This document shows, piece by piece, positions 50,747 through 60,337 of a stretch of DNA of 64,000 bases. Each line of letters begins with the position of its first letter. Within the stretch, counting starts at the first letter, position 1. The stretch comes from Mariluticola halotolerans (GTDB lineage Bacteria > Pseudomonadota > Alphaproteobacteria > Rhizobiales > Devosiaceae). The DNA is taken from the NCBI RefSeq assembly GCF_021611515.1, contig NZ_CP090960.1:1240001-1304000 (forward strand), read 5' to 3'. The notes under the pieces were generated by a model, which was not told the origin of the DNA, searched no databases, and saw only the letters and a program-made list of their open reading frames with translations. The position numbers were made by a program, and so were the translations under genes.

Positions 50747-51787
50747 CTAGCGGATAGCCGGGGCGAACATCAGGCCGCCCTTGGTCCAGGAGGCATTGAG
50801 GCCGCGCAGGAGCGCGGCGCCGGTCTGGGGGCCGAAATTGCGATCGAACATTTCGCCATAATTGCCGACAGCGGCAATGACGTTCCGCATCCATTTCGGA
50901 TCGAGGCGCAGGGCGGTGCCATAATCGCCCTCAAGCCCGAGCAGGCGGCGAATGGCGGGGGTGCGTACGGCGGCCATTGAATCGAGATTGCGCTGGGTGA
51001 CGCCCAGTTCCTCTGCATTGATCTGGGTGAACAGCGTCCATTGCACGATGTCGAACCATTCGTCATCCCCCTCGCGCACGACGGGGCCGAGCGGTTCGCG
51101 GGAAATGCGCTCTGGCAGAATGCGGTAGGTGGCCGGTTCTGCAAGGCCGCGCTTGATGCCATAGAGCCAGCTGGCGGGCGCGGTGACGACATTGCACAGA
51201 CCTGCCTGATAGGCGACGCTGAGGTCCTCGCGATCCTCATAGGTCACCTCGGCATAGGTGGCCTGAGTTTCGAAGAAGAATTCGCGGACATTGTTGATTT
51301 CGTCACCACTGTCGAGCACGCAGACGGTGACGTTATCCAGCTCGTAGGCGGAGACAAAGCCGAGAGACTGGGCGACCATGAAGGCCTGCCCGTCATAAAA
51401 AGAGGTGGCGACGAAATGGGCGCCATAGCCTGTGTCCCGGCGCACGGTCCAGGCGGCATTGCGGGTGATGACATCGATCTCGCCATTCTGCAGCTGGGCA
51501 AAGCGGCTGTCGCCGCTGAGGGGACGGAATTCGACGAGATCGGGATTGCCAAAGACGGCGGCGGCAACGGCGCGGCAGAAATCGACATCGAAGCCGGACC
51601 AGAGACCGGCGGGACTTTGTTGCGAAAAACCGGGAAGCGGATTGGCGGCAGCGCAGACCAGATGGCCCCGCTCGCGCACATTATCCAGCGTGGCGGCATT
51701 TGCCGAAATGCCAGACCCCATGGCTCCGAGTGCGCCGATGAACAGACAAGCGATTTTCAGCCACAGCGACCGGATACTCTTTACCAC
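50747..51787 (-). CDS. Amino-acid ABC transporter substrate-binding protein, AapJ paralogue
   Basis: A 346-residue exported protein (signal MVKSIRSLWLKIACLFIGALG...SANA) with SBP_bac_3 features: RGHLVCAAANPLPGFS, GFDVDFCRAVAAAVFG and EPLGPVVREGDDEWFDIV. It closely parallels AapJ at 55231-56250, including the C-terminal NYGEMFDRNFGP. GTG start. It is not adjacent to a permease; it may present other amino acids to the same AapQMP channel. Confidence 0.85.
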   Translation of the reverse strand: MVKSIRSLWLKIACLFIGALGAMGSGISANAATLDNVRERGHLVCAAANPLPGFSQQSPAGLWSGFDVDFCRAVAAAVFGNPDLVEFRPLSGDSRFAQLQNGEIDVITRNAAWTVRRDTGYGAHFVATSFYDGQAFMVAQSLGFVSAYELDNVTVCVLDSGDEINNVREFFFETQATYAEVTYEDREDLSVAYQAGLCNVVTAPASWLYGIKRGLAEPATYRILPERISREPLGPVVREGDDEWFDIVQWTLFTQINAEELGVTQRNLDSMAAVRTPAIRRLLGLEGDYGTALRLDPKWMRNVIAAVGNYGEMFDRNFGPQTGAALLRGLNASWTKGGLMFAPAIR

Positions 51788-51898
51788 GAAACCGTATCGG
51801 CCTTTTGAGCCGCCCCTTCAATTTCCCACTATAGTGGCATGGCGGGGCGGCAGGTCAAGCAGAACACCATGAAGTTGGGGCCTATCCCCGATAAACGG

Positions 51899-51924
51899 CC
51901 TCCTGCCCCCGTGGGCGCAGGAGG
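51899..51924 (-). terminator. Hairpin after aapP
   Basis: CCTCCTGC/GCAGGAGG forms an 8-bp stem with an inner CCC/GGG stack, 9 bases past the aapP stop. Probable transcription end of the aap operon; the U-run is poor. Confidence 0.55.
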
Positions 51925-51933
51925 CGTATGTGC

Positions 51934-52728
51934 CTAGTGCAGGATCTGGCTGAGGAACAGCTTGGTGCGTTCGTGCTGTGGATTGGAGAAGAAGGCTTCG
52001 GGCTCATTCTGCTCGATGATCTGGCCCTGATCCATAAAGATCACGCGATTGGCGACCTGACGGGCAAAGCCCATTTCATGGGTGACGCAGATCATGGTCA
52101 TGCCTTCCTCGGCCAGGTTGACCATCACGTCGAGCACTTCCTTGATCATTTCCGGATCGAGTGCCGAAGTCGGCTCATCAAACAGCATGACCTTGGGGTT
52201 CATGCACAGGGAGCGGGCAATAGCCACGCGCTGCTGCTGACCACCGGACAACTGACCGGGGAACTTGTGTGCCTGCTCGGGGATCTTGACCCGTTCCAGA
52301 TAATGCATGGCCGCCTCTTCCGCCTCGGCCTTGGGGGTGCCACGGACCCAGATGGGGGCCAGGGTGCAGTTCTCAAGGATGGAGAGATGCGGGAACAGGT
52401 TGAAGTGCTGGAACACCATGCCCACTTCGCGGCGCACCACATCGATCTTTTTGAGATCATTGGTCAGTTCAACGCCATTTACAAAAATATGGCCTTGCTG
52501 ATGCTCCTCAAGGCGGTTGACGCAGCGGATAAGGGTGGACTTGCCCGACCCCGAAGGGCCGGCAATGACGATGCGCTCGCCCTCCATCACCTTGAGATCG
52601 ATGTCACGCAGGACGTGGAAATCACCGTACCATTTGTTCATGTCGATGATTTCGATGGCGACGTTGGTCTCCGAGACTTCCATCTTCTGGCGCTGCGGGG
52701 CGCTGGATGTTGCGGTTTCAGTGCTCAT
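51934..52728 (-). CDS. aapP: General L-amino acid ABC transporter ATPase
   Basis: A 264-residue ATPase: [49 protein letters not shown]. It closes the aapJQMP operon, 11 bases after aapM. Confidence 0.94.
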   Translation of the reverse strand: MSTETATSSAPQRQKMEVSETNVAIEIIDMNKWYGDFHVLRDIDLKVMEGERIVIAGPSGSGKSTLIRCVNRLEEHQQGHIFVNGVELTNDLKKIDVVRREVGMVFQHFNLFPHLSILENCTLAPIWVRGTPKAEAEEAAMHYLERVKIPEQAHKFPGQLSGGQQQRVAIARSLCMNPKVMLFDEPTSALDPEMIKEVLDVMVNLAEEGMTMICVTHEMGFARQVANRVIFMDQGQIIEQNEPEAFFSNPQHERTKLFLSQILH

Positions 52729-52739
52729 AATTTTACCTC

Positions 52740-53918
52740 TTAAGACCTATGTCCAGTGTCCAGACGCCGCTCCATGAAGATGGAATAGCGCGACATGGAG
52801 AAGCAGAAAATCCAGAAGACCAGCGCGGCAAAAAGATAACCCGTGACGGCCTGGTTTTCAGAACCCCAGTTCAAATCCGAGTTGGCGGACTGGACGGTAT
52901 TCAACAAATCGAAAATACCCACGATGGAGACCAGCGACGTATCCTTGAACAAGGAAATGAAGCTGTTCACGATGCCGGGGATCACGTGCTTGAGCGCCTG
53001 GGGCAGGATGATAAAGACCATCGATTTCCAGTAGTTCAGGCCCATGGCCGCCGCGGCTTCATACTGACCCCGGGGCAAGGCCTGCAGACCGCCGCGCACC
53101 ACCTCAGCCATATAGGCTGCGGAAAAGAGCGACACGCCAACAAGGGCACGCACCAGTTTGTCGACCGTGACATCGGGCGGCGCAAACAAGGGCAGCATGA
53201 CCGAGGCCATGAACAACACGGTGATCAGCGGCACCGCGCGCCATATTTCAATGAACATGATGCACAGCGACTTGATGATCGGCAGCTTCGACTGACGGCC
53301 CAAAGCGAGCACAATGCCGAGCGGCAAGGAAACCACGATGCCGACCAGCCCGATAATCAAGGTGACGGTGAGACCGCCCCATTGTTCTGTCGGCACTTCG
53401 GGAAGACCGAAAACGCCGCCATTGAGCAGGAAGAACACGATCACCGGGAAAACCACGAAGAACAGTAAAGCGTTGGTGGCCTTGTATGGCAGATCCGGCC
53501 AGAGCAGCGGCACGAGCAGGACGATGCCGATCAGAAAGACCAGATTGACCCGCCAGTAGGACATCACGAGGGCAAAGAACCCTTCCTGATCGACCCAGGC
53601 GGGATCCCTTGGGTAGAAACCATAGATGAAGAAGTTCATCCGGTCCCAAATGTAAGCCCAGCAGGCACCGGCACTTTCAATACGGCAATCGGCGCCGGTA
53701 ACATCGGCACCCGGCCATACGGCGTGGCCGATGAGGAAGTTGAAAACCGGCGGTGTTGCCCACCAGAGAAACAGGATCGCCAGAATTGTCATCAGGGCAT
53801 CGGAAGGGGTGGAGAACAGGTTCTCCCGCGCCCAGGCGATTGGTCCGCGCACAGTGCTCGGGGCCGGTTTGGACTCCGATATTTCCTGGCGGACAAAAAC
53901 GAGATCAGAATTAGCCAT
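52740..53918 (-). CDS. aapM: General L-amino acid ABC transporter permease
   Basis: A 392-residue permease with a long N-terminal extension (about 60 residues before the first helix, then a periplasmic loop [15 protein letters not shown]) typical of AapM. The EAA loop is [22 protein letters not shown]. It starts 11 bases after aapQ ends. Confidence 0.93.
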   Translation of the reverse strand: MANSDLVFVRQEISESKPAPSTVRGPIAWARENLFSTPSDALMTILAILFLWWATPPVFNFLIGHAVWPGADVTGADCRIESAGACWAYIWDRMNFFIYGFYPRDPAWVDQEGFFALVMSYWRVNLVFLIGIVLLVPLLWPDLPYKATNALLFFVVFPVIVFFLLNGGVFGLPEVPTEQWGGLTVTLIIGLVGIVVSLPLGIVLALGRQSKLPIIKSLCIMFIEIWRAVPLITVLFMASVMLPLFAPPDVTVDKLVRALVGVSLFSAAYMAEVVRGGLQALPRGQYEAAAAMGLNYWKSMVFIILPQALKHVIPGIVNSFISLFKDTSLVSIVGIFDLLNTVQSANSDLNWGSENQAVTGYLFAALVFWIFCFSMSRYSIFMERRLDTGHRS

Positions 53919-53929
53919 TGTCTATCCCC

Positions 53930-55120
53930 TCACCTTTCCACCAGCGAAACGCGGGCATTGTACCAATTCATAAATGCCGAGGTGCTGAGTGAGAGTGTCA
54001 GATAAACCAGCATGGTAATGAACACGACTTCGATGGCGCGCCCTGTCTGGTTGAGGGTTGTGCCCATGAAGACGGACACAAGCTCGGGATAGCCGATAGC
54101 GGCAGCCAGTGACGAGTTTTTCGTCAGGTTCAAATACTGGCTGGTCAACGGGGGCACAATGACGCGCATTGCCTGGGGTATAACCACCAGACGCAGCCGG
54201 TCATTATCCTTCAGCCCGAGAGACTGTGCCGCCTCGGTCTGGCCGGAACTGACAGCGTTGATGCCGGCCCGAACGATTTCGGCGATAAAGGCTGCCGTAT
54301 AAAGGGTCAACCCAAGCGCAAGGGCCATGAATTCGGGCGGCAGCGACAAGCCACCCCGATAATTGAACCCGGCAAGAACCGGCAATTCAAAGGTCATGTG
54401 CGTGCCGGACAAAAGCCAGGCCAGCAGCGGCAAAAGAACAATCACCCCGATTGCTGTCCACAGAACAGGGAACCGTTTGCCTGTTGCTTCCAGCCGGCGC
54501 AGGGCCCAATGCCTTAGAATGAAGCTGCCGACAACGGCAATCAGAAGCGCAATGACGACGAAGATGAACTTGTCATCCGGTTGCGGTGCGGGGAGATAAA
54601 GACCGCGACGGTTGAGAACGATTGCACCCAGCCATTCATAGCTTTGCTTGACCCCGGGCATGGCCTTGAGCACCGCGAAATACCAGAAGAACAGCTGCAG
54701 CAGCAACGGGACATTGCGGAGAATTTCAACATAGAGCATGGCGAGGCGCGACACGATCCAGTTTTTGGACAGGCGGGCAACGCCGACCAAAAAGCCCAGA
54801 ATGGTGGCAAAGAAGATGCCAATCACCGAGACGAGCAGCGTATTGAGCAGGCCAACAAGAAAGGCTTCCCAATAATAAGAAGCGCGGCCATAGGGAATGA
54901 GGGTGAAGAAAATATCGAAACCGGATGTCGACCAGAAGAAGTCAAACCCGGTGGATTTGTTCTGCCGTTCCAGATTTGCGGCCGTGTTGACGGCGATCAT
55001 GTAAAAGGCAGAGAGAACTAAAGCGGCGACCAGCACCTGATAAAAGATGCCTCGTATCTTTGGGTCGTTAAAAAACGACGCTTTCGGTGCAACTTCCGGC
55101 GTTGCGTCCTGATTGGCCAT
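53930..55120 (-). CDS. aapQ: General L-amino acid ABC transporter permease
   Basis: About 396 residues with the AapQ pattern: a first helix, a large periplasmic segment (SFKQSYEWLG-like, LPAPQPDDKF), several helices, and the EAA loop EAAQSLGLKDNDRLRLVVIPQAMR. Start MANQDATPEV at 55118-55120 has a gggggt site; the frame further upstream is not used. Confidence 0.92.
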   Translation of the reverse strand: MANQDATPEVAPKASFFNDPKIRGIFYQVLVAALVLSAFYMIAVNTAANLERQNKSTGFDFFWSTSGFDIFFTLIPYGRASYYWEAFLVGLLNTLLVSVIGIFFATILGFLVGVARLSKNWIVSRLAMLYVEILRNVPLLLQLFFWYFAVLKAMPGVKQSYEWLGAIVLNRRGLYLPAPQPDDKFIFVVIALLIAVVGSFILRHWALRRLEATGKRFPVLWTAIGVIVLLPLLAWLLSGTHMTFELPVLAGFNYRGGLSLPPEFMALALGLTLYTAAFIAEIVRAGINAVSSGQTEAAQSLGLKDNDRLRLVVIPQAMRVIVPPLTSQYLNLTKNSSLAAAIGYPELVSVFMGTTLNQTGRAIEVVFITMLVYLTLSLSTSAFMNWYNARVSLVER

Positions 55121-55186
55121 GGAACCCCCGATTTCCAATAGGCGAAAACTAAAAGCTGCGCGGCTTCAACCGCGTTCAGCGAAGTG

Positions 55187-55215
55187 CCCGGCGCCTCTTA
55201 CGAGGAAGCGCCGGG
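55187..55215 (-). other. Intercistronic stem-loop aapJ-aapQ
   Basis: CCCGGCGC/GCGCCGGG (8 bp) with an inner CCTC/GAGG stack and a TTAC loop, 15 bases past the aapJ stop. Typical of binding-protein genes that need higher mRNA levels than permeases. Confidence 0.6.
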
Positions 55216-55230
55216 ACTGATAGTCAGCTC

Positions 55231-56250
55231 TTAGCGAACCGGAGGTGCGTACTGAATGCCGCCCTTTGTCCAAAGCGCATTGATGCCGCGCTCCAGGCCG
55301 ATTGCCGTGTTCGGGCCAACATGACGTTCGTACATTTCGCCATAATTGCCGAGGTGCTTGATGATGTTGTAGGCCCAATCCTTGTCGAGACCCAACGGTG
55401 TGCCGAAGTCGCCTTCAACGCCAAGCAGACGCTTGATCGAGGGATTGTCGGAACCGAGCATTTCATCAACGTTTGCCTGGGTTACACCAAGTTCTTCAGC
55501 GTTGAGGATTGCGAAATAGGTCCAGCGTGCAATGTTCAACCAGGTATCATCACCCTGGCGCACGGAGGGGCCGAGCGGCTCTTTCGAGATGATTTCCGGC
55601 AGAATGATGTGCTCGGAGGGATCGGATGTCTTGACCGCACGCTCGGAAGCGAGTGCCGAGGAGTCTGTGGTGTAAACATCGCAACGGCCATCGAGGTAAG
55701 CTGCGAACACTTCGTCCTGAGCGACAAATACGATCGGATTATATTCCATACCGTTTGCAGCAAAGTAGTCAGCGGCGTTCAATTCGGTTGTTGTGCCCTG
55801 CTCGATGCAGATAGCTGCACCGGAAAGGTCTTTTGCCGAGCTAATGCCGTCAGCTGCACGCACCATGAAGCCCTGACCATCATAGAACATGGTACCGGCA
55901 AAGTTGATACCCAGCTGGGTATCGCGGCTCATGGTCCAGGTTGTGGTACGGGAAAGCACGTCGATTTCACCAGAGGACAGGGCGGCGAAACGCTCTGTCG
56001 AGGTCAGCGGGGTGTAACGAACCTTGTCCGGATCGTTAAAGATGGCTGCTGCGACGGCGCGGCAATAATCAACTTCCAGACCAGTCCAGTTGTTGTTTGC
56101 GTCCGGCGCAGAAAAACCGGCAACGCCGCCGGTGACACCACACTGAAGATAACCCTTGGCCTTGACGTCTTCCAGCGTGTCAGCAAAAGCTGCAGTCGCT
56201 GTAAAACCCATCGAAGCGGCAAGGGCAAGTGATACGAGTTTTTTGTGCAT
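55231..56250 (-). CDS. aapJ: General L-amino acid ABC transporter substrate-binding protein
   Basis: A 339-residue protein with signal MHKKLVSLALAASMGFTATA and SBP_bac_3 motifs (GYLQCGVTGGVAGFS, LEVDYCRAVAAAIF, SKEPLGPSVRQGDDTWLNI). The start at 56248-56250 is chosen because the upstream frame lacks a signal peptide. Heads the aapJQMP operon; binds a broad range of amino acids in Rhizobium. Confidence 0.93.
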   Translation of the reverse strand: MHKKLVSLALAASMGFTATAAFADTLEDVKAKGYLQCGVTGGVAGFSAPDANNNWTGLEVDYCRAVAAAIFNDPDKVRYTPLTSTERFAALSSGEIDVLSRTTTWTMSRDTQLGINFAGTMFYDGQGFMVRAADGISSAKDLSGAAICIEQGTTTELNAADYFAANGMEYNPIVFVAQDEVFAAYLDGRCDVYTTDSSALASERAVKTSDPSEHIILPEIISKEPLGPSVRQGDDTWLNIARWTYFAILNAEELGVTQANVDEMLGSDNPSIKRLLGVEGDFGTPLGLDKDWAYNIIKHLGNYGEMYERHVGPNTAIGLERGINALWTKGGIQYAPPVR

Positions 56251-56472
56251 TTGAATGCCTTTTTTCCTAACCCTATTATCTTCCAAAACGATTTGCCTAG
56301 TTTGCGTCCGTTTTGAATGCATCTACTGTTTTGTCCAAACAGAGACGATGCTGGAAGGTATCGAAGCCTATTATTGACCATTAGGTCAAGCGTTGACTTG
56401 AAACTTACTGAAATTGACTACCCAGTTACCCGCATCGCCCTAAAGAATACACGCAAGTGCAGAGAGTATTGA

Positions 56473-57660
56473 ATGACAAAAGCGCCTATAGAACAGCATG
56501 ATAAGCCTTCAATGGAAACCATACTGACCCATTCCGGGCGCTGGCCAGAAGAGCATCATGGCTTCGTGAATACTCCAGTCACACGCGGCTCTACAGTCGT
56601 CTTTCCGACACTCGACGCCCTTGAAAAAGGCACCCAGCCCTACCGCTATGGCCGCACAGGAAATCCGAGCGCACACAGCGTGGAAACCCTTGTTAGCGAA
56701 CTGGAGGGTGCTGCGGGCACCGTACTGACCCCATCGGGACTTTCGGCGATCACGATTGCGCTTTTGAGCTGCCTGAAAGCGGGGGATGAGCTGCTGATGA
56801 CAGACAGCGCCTATGAGCCGACGCGCAAGCTGTGCAATGGCGTGCTGGCACGCATGGGAATTACCACGCGGTATTACGATCCGCGTATTGGCGCAGGCAT
56901 TGCAGATCTCATTTCGGACAATACCAGCGCGATTTTTACCGAGAGCCCCGGCTCGCTGACCTTTGAGGTGCAGGATCTGCCCGCGATCACCGCCGTGGCA
57001 CGGGCCCGCGGGATAACGACACTCGTGGACAATAGCTGGGCAACACCACTTTATTACCGGCCGCTGGAGCTGGGAGCCGACATCGTGGTGCATGCGGGCA
57101 CCAAGATGTTTGTGGGGCATTCCGATGCGATGTTCGGGACAATTTCGGCCAATGCAGACTGGTTTGGCAAGTTACGGGAAACCCACCTGCTGACGGGCAC
57201 ATGCGCTTCGCCGGATGACGCGTTTCTTGCCGCCCGTGGATTGCGCACACTGGCGATCCGGATGAAGGAGCATGAAGCACGGGCCCTGGAACTGGCAAGC
57301 TGGCTGGAGCGCCAGCCGGGCGTGCGCCAGGTATTGCACCCGGCCCTGCCCTCGCACCCTGATCATGACCTGTTCAAACGCGACTTCACCGGATCGGGCA
57401 GCCTGTTCAGTTTTGTGCTGAAGCCGGCACCGCGCGCGGCGCTTCAAGCAATGCTGGATGACATCGAGCTTTATGGGATGGGCTATTCGTGGGGCGGATA
57501 TGAAAGCCTGATCCTGCCCGTCAATCCGGCCCGTATCCGCACTGCTGTGCCCTGGCGTGAGGACGGCAATTTGCTGCGCATCCATACCGGGTTTGAAGGC
57601 ATGGACGATTTAAAGGCTGACCTTAAAGCGGGACTGGAACGCTATATGGCTACGGCCTAG
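56473..57660 (+). CDS. metC: Cystathionine beta-lyase-type PLP enzyme
   Basis: A 395-residue Cys/Met metabolism PLP enzyme: YRYGRTGNPSAHSVE, TPSGLSAI, LVDNSWATP and the PLP lysine in HAGTKMFVGHSDAM. It would make homocysteine from cystathionine. Its stop shares CTAG with the converging PAP2 gene. A methionine gamma-lyase is less likely given the MetC-like start and end. Confidence 0.88.
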   Translation: MTKAPIEQHDKPSMETILTHSGRWPEEHHGFVNTPVTRGSTVVFPTLDALEKGTQPYRYGRTGNPSAHSVETLVSELEGAAGTVLTPSGLSAITIALLSCLKAGDELLMTDSAYEPTRKLCNGVLARMGITTRYYDPRIGAGIADLISDNTSAIFTESPGSLTFEVQDLPAITAVARARGITTLVDNSWATPLYYRPLELGADIVVHAGTKMFVGHSDAMFGTISANADWFGKLRETHLLTGTCASPDDAFLAARGLRTLAIRMKEHEARALELASWLERQPGVRQVLHPALPSHPDHDLFKRDFTGSGSLFSFVLKPAPRAALQAMLDDIELYGMGYSWGGYESLILPVNPARIRTAVPWREDGNLLRIHTGFEGMDDLKADLKAGLERYMATA

Positions 57661-58370
57661 GCGCGGGGCCACTTCAAAGCGGGCACAAATCGCCCGTCTT
57701 CGGTCTGGATGAAGAGCCAGCCCCTCTCCGCGCAGAAATTGCGCACGGCATAGGCACCGAAAGTGCCCAGCAGCAGGCCGCCATAAACGTCGGTGGGGAA
57801 ATGCACGCCCAGAACGATGCGGGCGAACCCCACCAATGCAGCACCAATGAGCAGGAGACGGCCCCATTTGGGCCAGAAGAACATAACGACCGCGGCTGTT
57901 GCGAAAACCGTTGTGGTGTCGCCCGAGGGGAAGGATTGATACGACCAGTCGCTAAAGGGCCGGAAATGGGCAATGCCCAACTCGTCGAAATGCACCGGGC
58001 GCGCGCGCCCCAGAATGCGTTTGATGAAATTGCTGATAATGCCGGGCAGCGCCACGCCCGCGAACAGGAAAGTGCTTACCGAGGCGATGGTCGTCATCTG
58101 AACCCGGCGAACGCCTTCGGGCAAAAGCCGGCTGACGCCGAAGGCCAGAATCATCAGAACCAGTAGCGGGACCAGGGTCCATTTGGAATTGCCCGGAATG
58201 GTGACGATCTCGAAAATGGGCCGCCAGCCGATGAGATTTTCATGCGCCCAGATGGTAACCGGCGCGTCCAACGCCAGAAGAACCAGAAAAATGGCCACGA
58301 GAGCAGCCAGATAAACCGGCAGCGCGACGCGGGAAAAGGCCAGAGGCCATTTATTTTGGGCGTTTAACAT
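57657..58370 (-). CDS. PAP2-family membrane phosphatase
   Basis: A 237-residue integral membrane protein with about five or six helices and the phosphatase signature KRILGRARPVHF, SFPSGDTTTVF and RIVLGVHFPTDVYGG. It probably dephosphorylates undecaprenyl pyrophosphate or a lipid phosphate. It converges with metC; their stops overlap in the palindrome CTAG. Confidence 0.88.
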   Translation of the reverse strand: MLNAQNKWPLAFSRVALPVYLAALVAIFLVLLALDAPVTIWAHENLIGWRPIFEIVTIPGNSKWTLVPLLVLMILAFGVSRLLPEGVRRVQMTTIASVSTFLFAGVALPGIISNFIKRILGRARPVHFDELGIAHFRPFSDWSYQSFPSGDTTTVFATAAVVMFFWPKWGRLLLIGAALVGFARIVLGVHFPTDVYGGLLLGTFGAYAVRNFCAERGWLFIQTEDGRFVPALKWPRA

Positions 58371-58483
58371 ACGGAATGCATGCCTATTTTGGCGATTAGG
58401 GTCAACTGTTGATTATAGTCGTCTGGTAAGGCTTGCCCTTCTTCCCCAGAATGTGTAATCGGAGCGCACGACACCGCAATGTC

Positions 58484-58560
58484 CGGGGCATAGCTCAGCC
58501 TGGTAGAGCACTGGTTTTGGGAACCAGGGGTCGCAAGTTCGAGTCTTGCTGCCCCGACCA
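58484..58560 (+). tRNA. tRNA-Pro (anticodon TGG)
   Basis: A 77-base cloverleaf: acceptor CGGGGCA/TGCCCCG, D-arm AGCTCAG...TGGTAGAGC, anticodon stem CTGGT/ACCAG with loop TTTGGGA (anticodon TGG), T-arm with GTTCGAGTC, discriminator A and an encoded CCA end. The run TTCGAGT is normal. Confidence 0.95.
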
Positions 58561-58691
58561 TGCGGTAACGTTTTGTGTTTTTGGCACCTCCCCTTGGGGG
58601 AAACCCAAAAAAGCTGGCGTATTATTGTGGTATTGCCGATAGCGAAGCGGCTAGGCTTTGATCGCAATACTTCAGTTGACGAGGAATAACG

Positions 58692-58997
58692 ATGACAGCT
58701 CGCATCTACCGGCCCGCACGCAATGCCATGCAGTCTGGCAAAGCCAAGACCCGGCAGTGGATTCTGGTGCATGAGCCGAGCGTTGCCCGCGAAGTGGAGC
58801 CGTTGATGGGCTACACCTCTTCATCCGACATGAAATCGCAAGTGGAACTGAGCTTCGATACCCTGGCGGAAGCTGAAGCCTATGCCCGCAATGCCGGGCT
58901 TGCCTATCAGGTGCAGCCGGACCATCAGCCGACGACAAAGCGCGTCTCCTATCCGGACAATTTCCGCAATGACCGCAAGGCGCCCTGGACGCATTAG
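58692..58997 (+). CDS. NADH dehydrogenase complex I accessory protein (NDUFS4/ETC_C1 family)
   Basis: A 101-residue protein like the 18-kDa NDUFS4 subunit found in alphaproteobacterial complex I: ARIYRPARNAMQSGKAKTRQ, then MGYTSSSDM and NFRNDRKAPWTH. A gaggaa site precedes the ATG. It follows tRNA-Pro by 131 bases that hold only a short hairpin. Confidence 0.92.
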   Translation: MTARIYRPARNAMQSGKAKTRQWILVHEPSVAREVEPLMGYTSSSDMKSQVELSFDTLAEAEAYARNAGLAYQVQPDHQPTTKRVSYPDNFRNDRKAPWTH

Positions 58998-59081
58998 GCG
59001 CTTCGGGCTGGTTCGCCTGTCAGCGGAACGAAAAGTGGCGGCCAGTGGCCGCCACATGCATTTTTGCTTGCCGGATTATCT

Positions 59082-60215
59082 CTAAACGTCAGACAAACGG
59101 GTCCATTTGCTGTCGTTCTGGCTCGAGTGCACAGCGGCGACGATGAACTGCATGCCCTCGACACCATCGGCCAGCGTGGGCAGAAGCGCATTGTCCTTGC
59201 CCGACCGGATGACCTCGGCGAAATCGGCATAAAGCGTGGCAAAAGCTTCGAGATAGCCTTCGGGATGACCGGCGGGAATGCGGACCGCTGCCCCCTCGCC
59301 GCCTGAGATTGCCCCGCCACGGGTTAAAAGCTGTTTGGGCTGGCCAAATTCGGTGAACCACATTTTGTTCGGTTCATCCTGACGCCATTCAAGACCACCC
59401 TTTTCGCCATAAACGCGCAACAGCAAACCATTCTCGTTGCCGACTGCCACCTGTGACGCCCAGAGCATGCCGCGTGCGCCACCTTCGAAGCGGAGCATGA
59501 TATTGACATTGTCATCGACCTGACGGCCCGGGACAAAGGTTGAGAGATCAGCGCAGATGGCCTCGGTTTGCAGACCGGTGACGAAACGGGCGAGATTATA
59601 GGCATGGGTGCCAATATCGCCGATGCAGCCGCCAATGCCGGACTTTTCCGGATCGGTGCGCCAGTCGGCCTGCTTGTTATGCACTTCTTCGGCCAGCCAG
59701 TCTTGTGGATATTCGGCCTGGACCAGACGCAGTTTGCCCAGCTTGCCGCTGGCGACCATATCGCGGGCCTGCCGCATCAACGGATAGCCGGTATAGTTGT
59801 GCGTCAGCAGGAATTTCGCACCGTTTTTGGGCTTGATACCCGCAAGTTCGCGGGCGTCTTCGAGCTTTGAGGCAAGCGGCTTGTCGCAAATGACATGAAT
59901 GCCCGCTTCCAGAAAAGCCCTGGCCGCGCCGACGTGGACGTGGTTGGGCGTGACAATCGCCACCGCCTCAATGCCATCTTCCCGGACGGATTCAGCGGCC
60001 GCCATATCTGCATAGCTGGTGTAGGAACGATCCTCGGCGAGGCCAAGATTTTTACCGGATTCCTTTGCCGTGGCCGGATTGGACGACAAAGCGCCTGCTA
60101 CCAGTTCATAATCGCCATCAATGCGGGCCGCGATGCGGTGGACATAACCGATAAAGCTGCCTGTGCCGCCGCCCACCATGCCGAGGCGGATACGCCTTGC
60201 GCCTGTTTCTGCCAT
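59082..60215 (-). CDS. Gfo/Idh/MocA-family oxidoreductase
   Basis: About 377 residues. Rossmann start IRLGMVGGGTGSFIGYVHR, then TPNHVHV and the EKP-type motif ICDKPLAS with D for the usual E, and GGCIGDIGTHAYNL. The start MAETGARR at 60213-60215 has a gaggagaa site, and a 33-base palindrome lies 28 bases upstream. It follows the isomerase-type gene at 60338 by 122 bases. Substrate is likely a sugar or inositol. Confidence 0.85.
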   Translation of the reverse strand: MAETGARRIRLGMVGGGTGSFIGYVHRIAARIDGDYELVAGALSSNPATAKESGKNLGLAEDRSYTSYADMAAAESVREDGIEAVAIVTPNHVHVGAARAFLEAGIHVICDKPLASKLEDARELAGIKPKNGAKFLLTHNYTGYPLMRQARDMVASGKLGKLRLVQAEYPQDWLAEEVHNKQADWRTDPEKSGIGGCIGDIGTHAYNLARFVTGLQTEAICADLSTFVPGRQVDDNVNIMLRFEGGARGMLWASQVAVGNENGLLLRVYGEKGGLEWRQDEPNKMWFTEFGQPKQLLTRGGAISGGEGAAVRIPAGHPEGYLEAFATLYADFAEVIRSGKDNALLPTLADGVEGMQFIVAAVHSSQNDSKWTRLSDV

Positions 60216-60242
60216 GGGATTTCTCCTCGAAGTTATAGTTGA

Positions 60243-60275
60243 AGCCAATCTTTTGAGTAGCTCAAAAGATTGGCT
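60243..60275. promoter_or_regulatory. Perfect 33-base palindrome upstream of the oxidoreductase gene
   Basis: Fifteen bases pair perfectly across a 3-base centre (CTTTTGAG tag CTCAAAAG core). No U-run follows on either strand. The position just before the ribosome site suggests an operator or an mRNA hairpin controlling this gene. Confidence 0.6.
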
Positions 60276-60337
60276 ATAAGTCTTTGAAATGTCTCGTTTC
60301 CGAACCCTAAAAGCGGGCCTTTTATTCCGGAAATACC

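Noticed and set aside
50331-50894. A 187-residue minus-strand frame across the intergenic repeats.
   Set aside because: It runs through palindromic repeats and into the antisense-frame end of the AapJ paralogue; composition follows the repeats.
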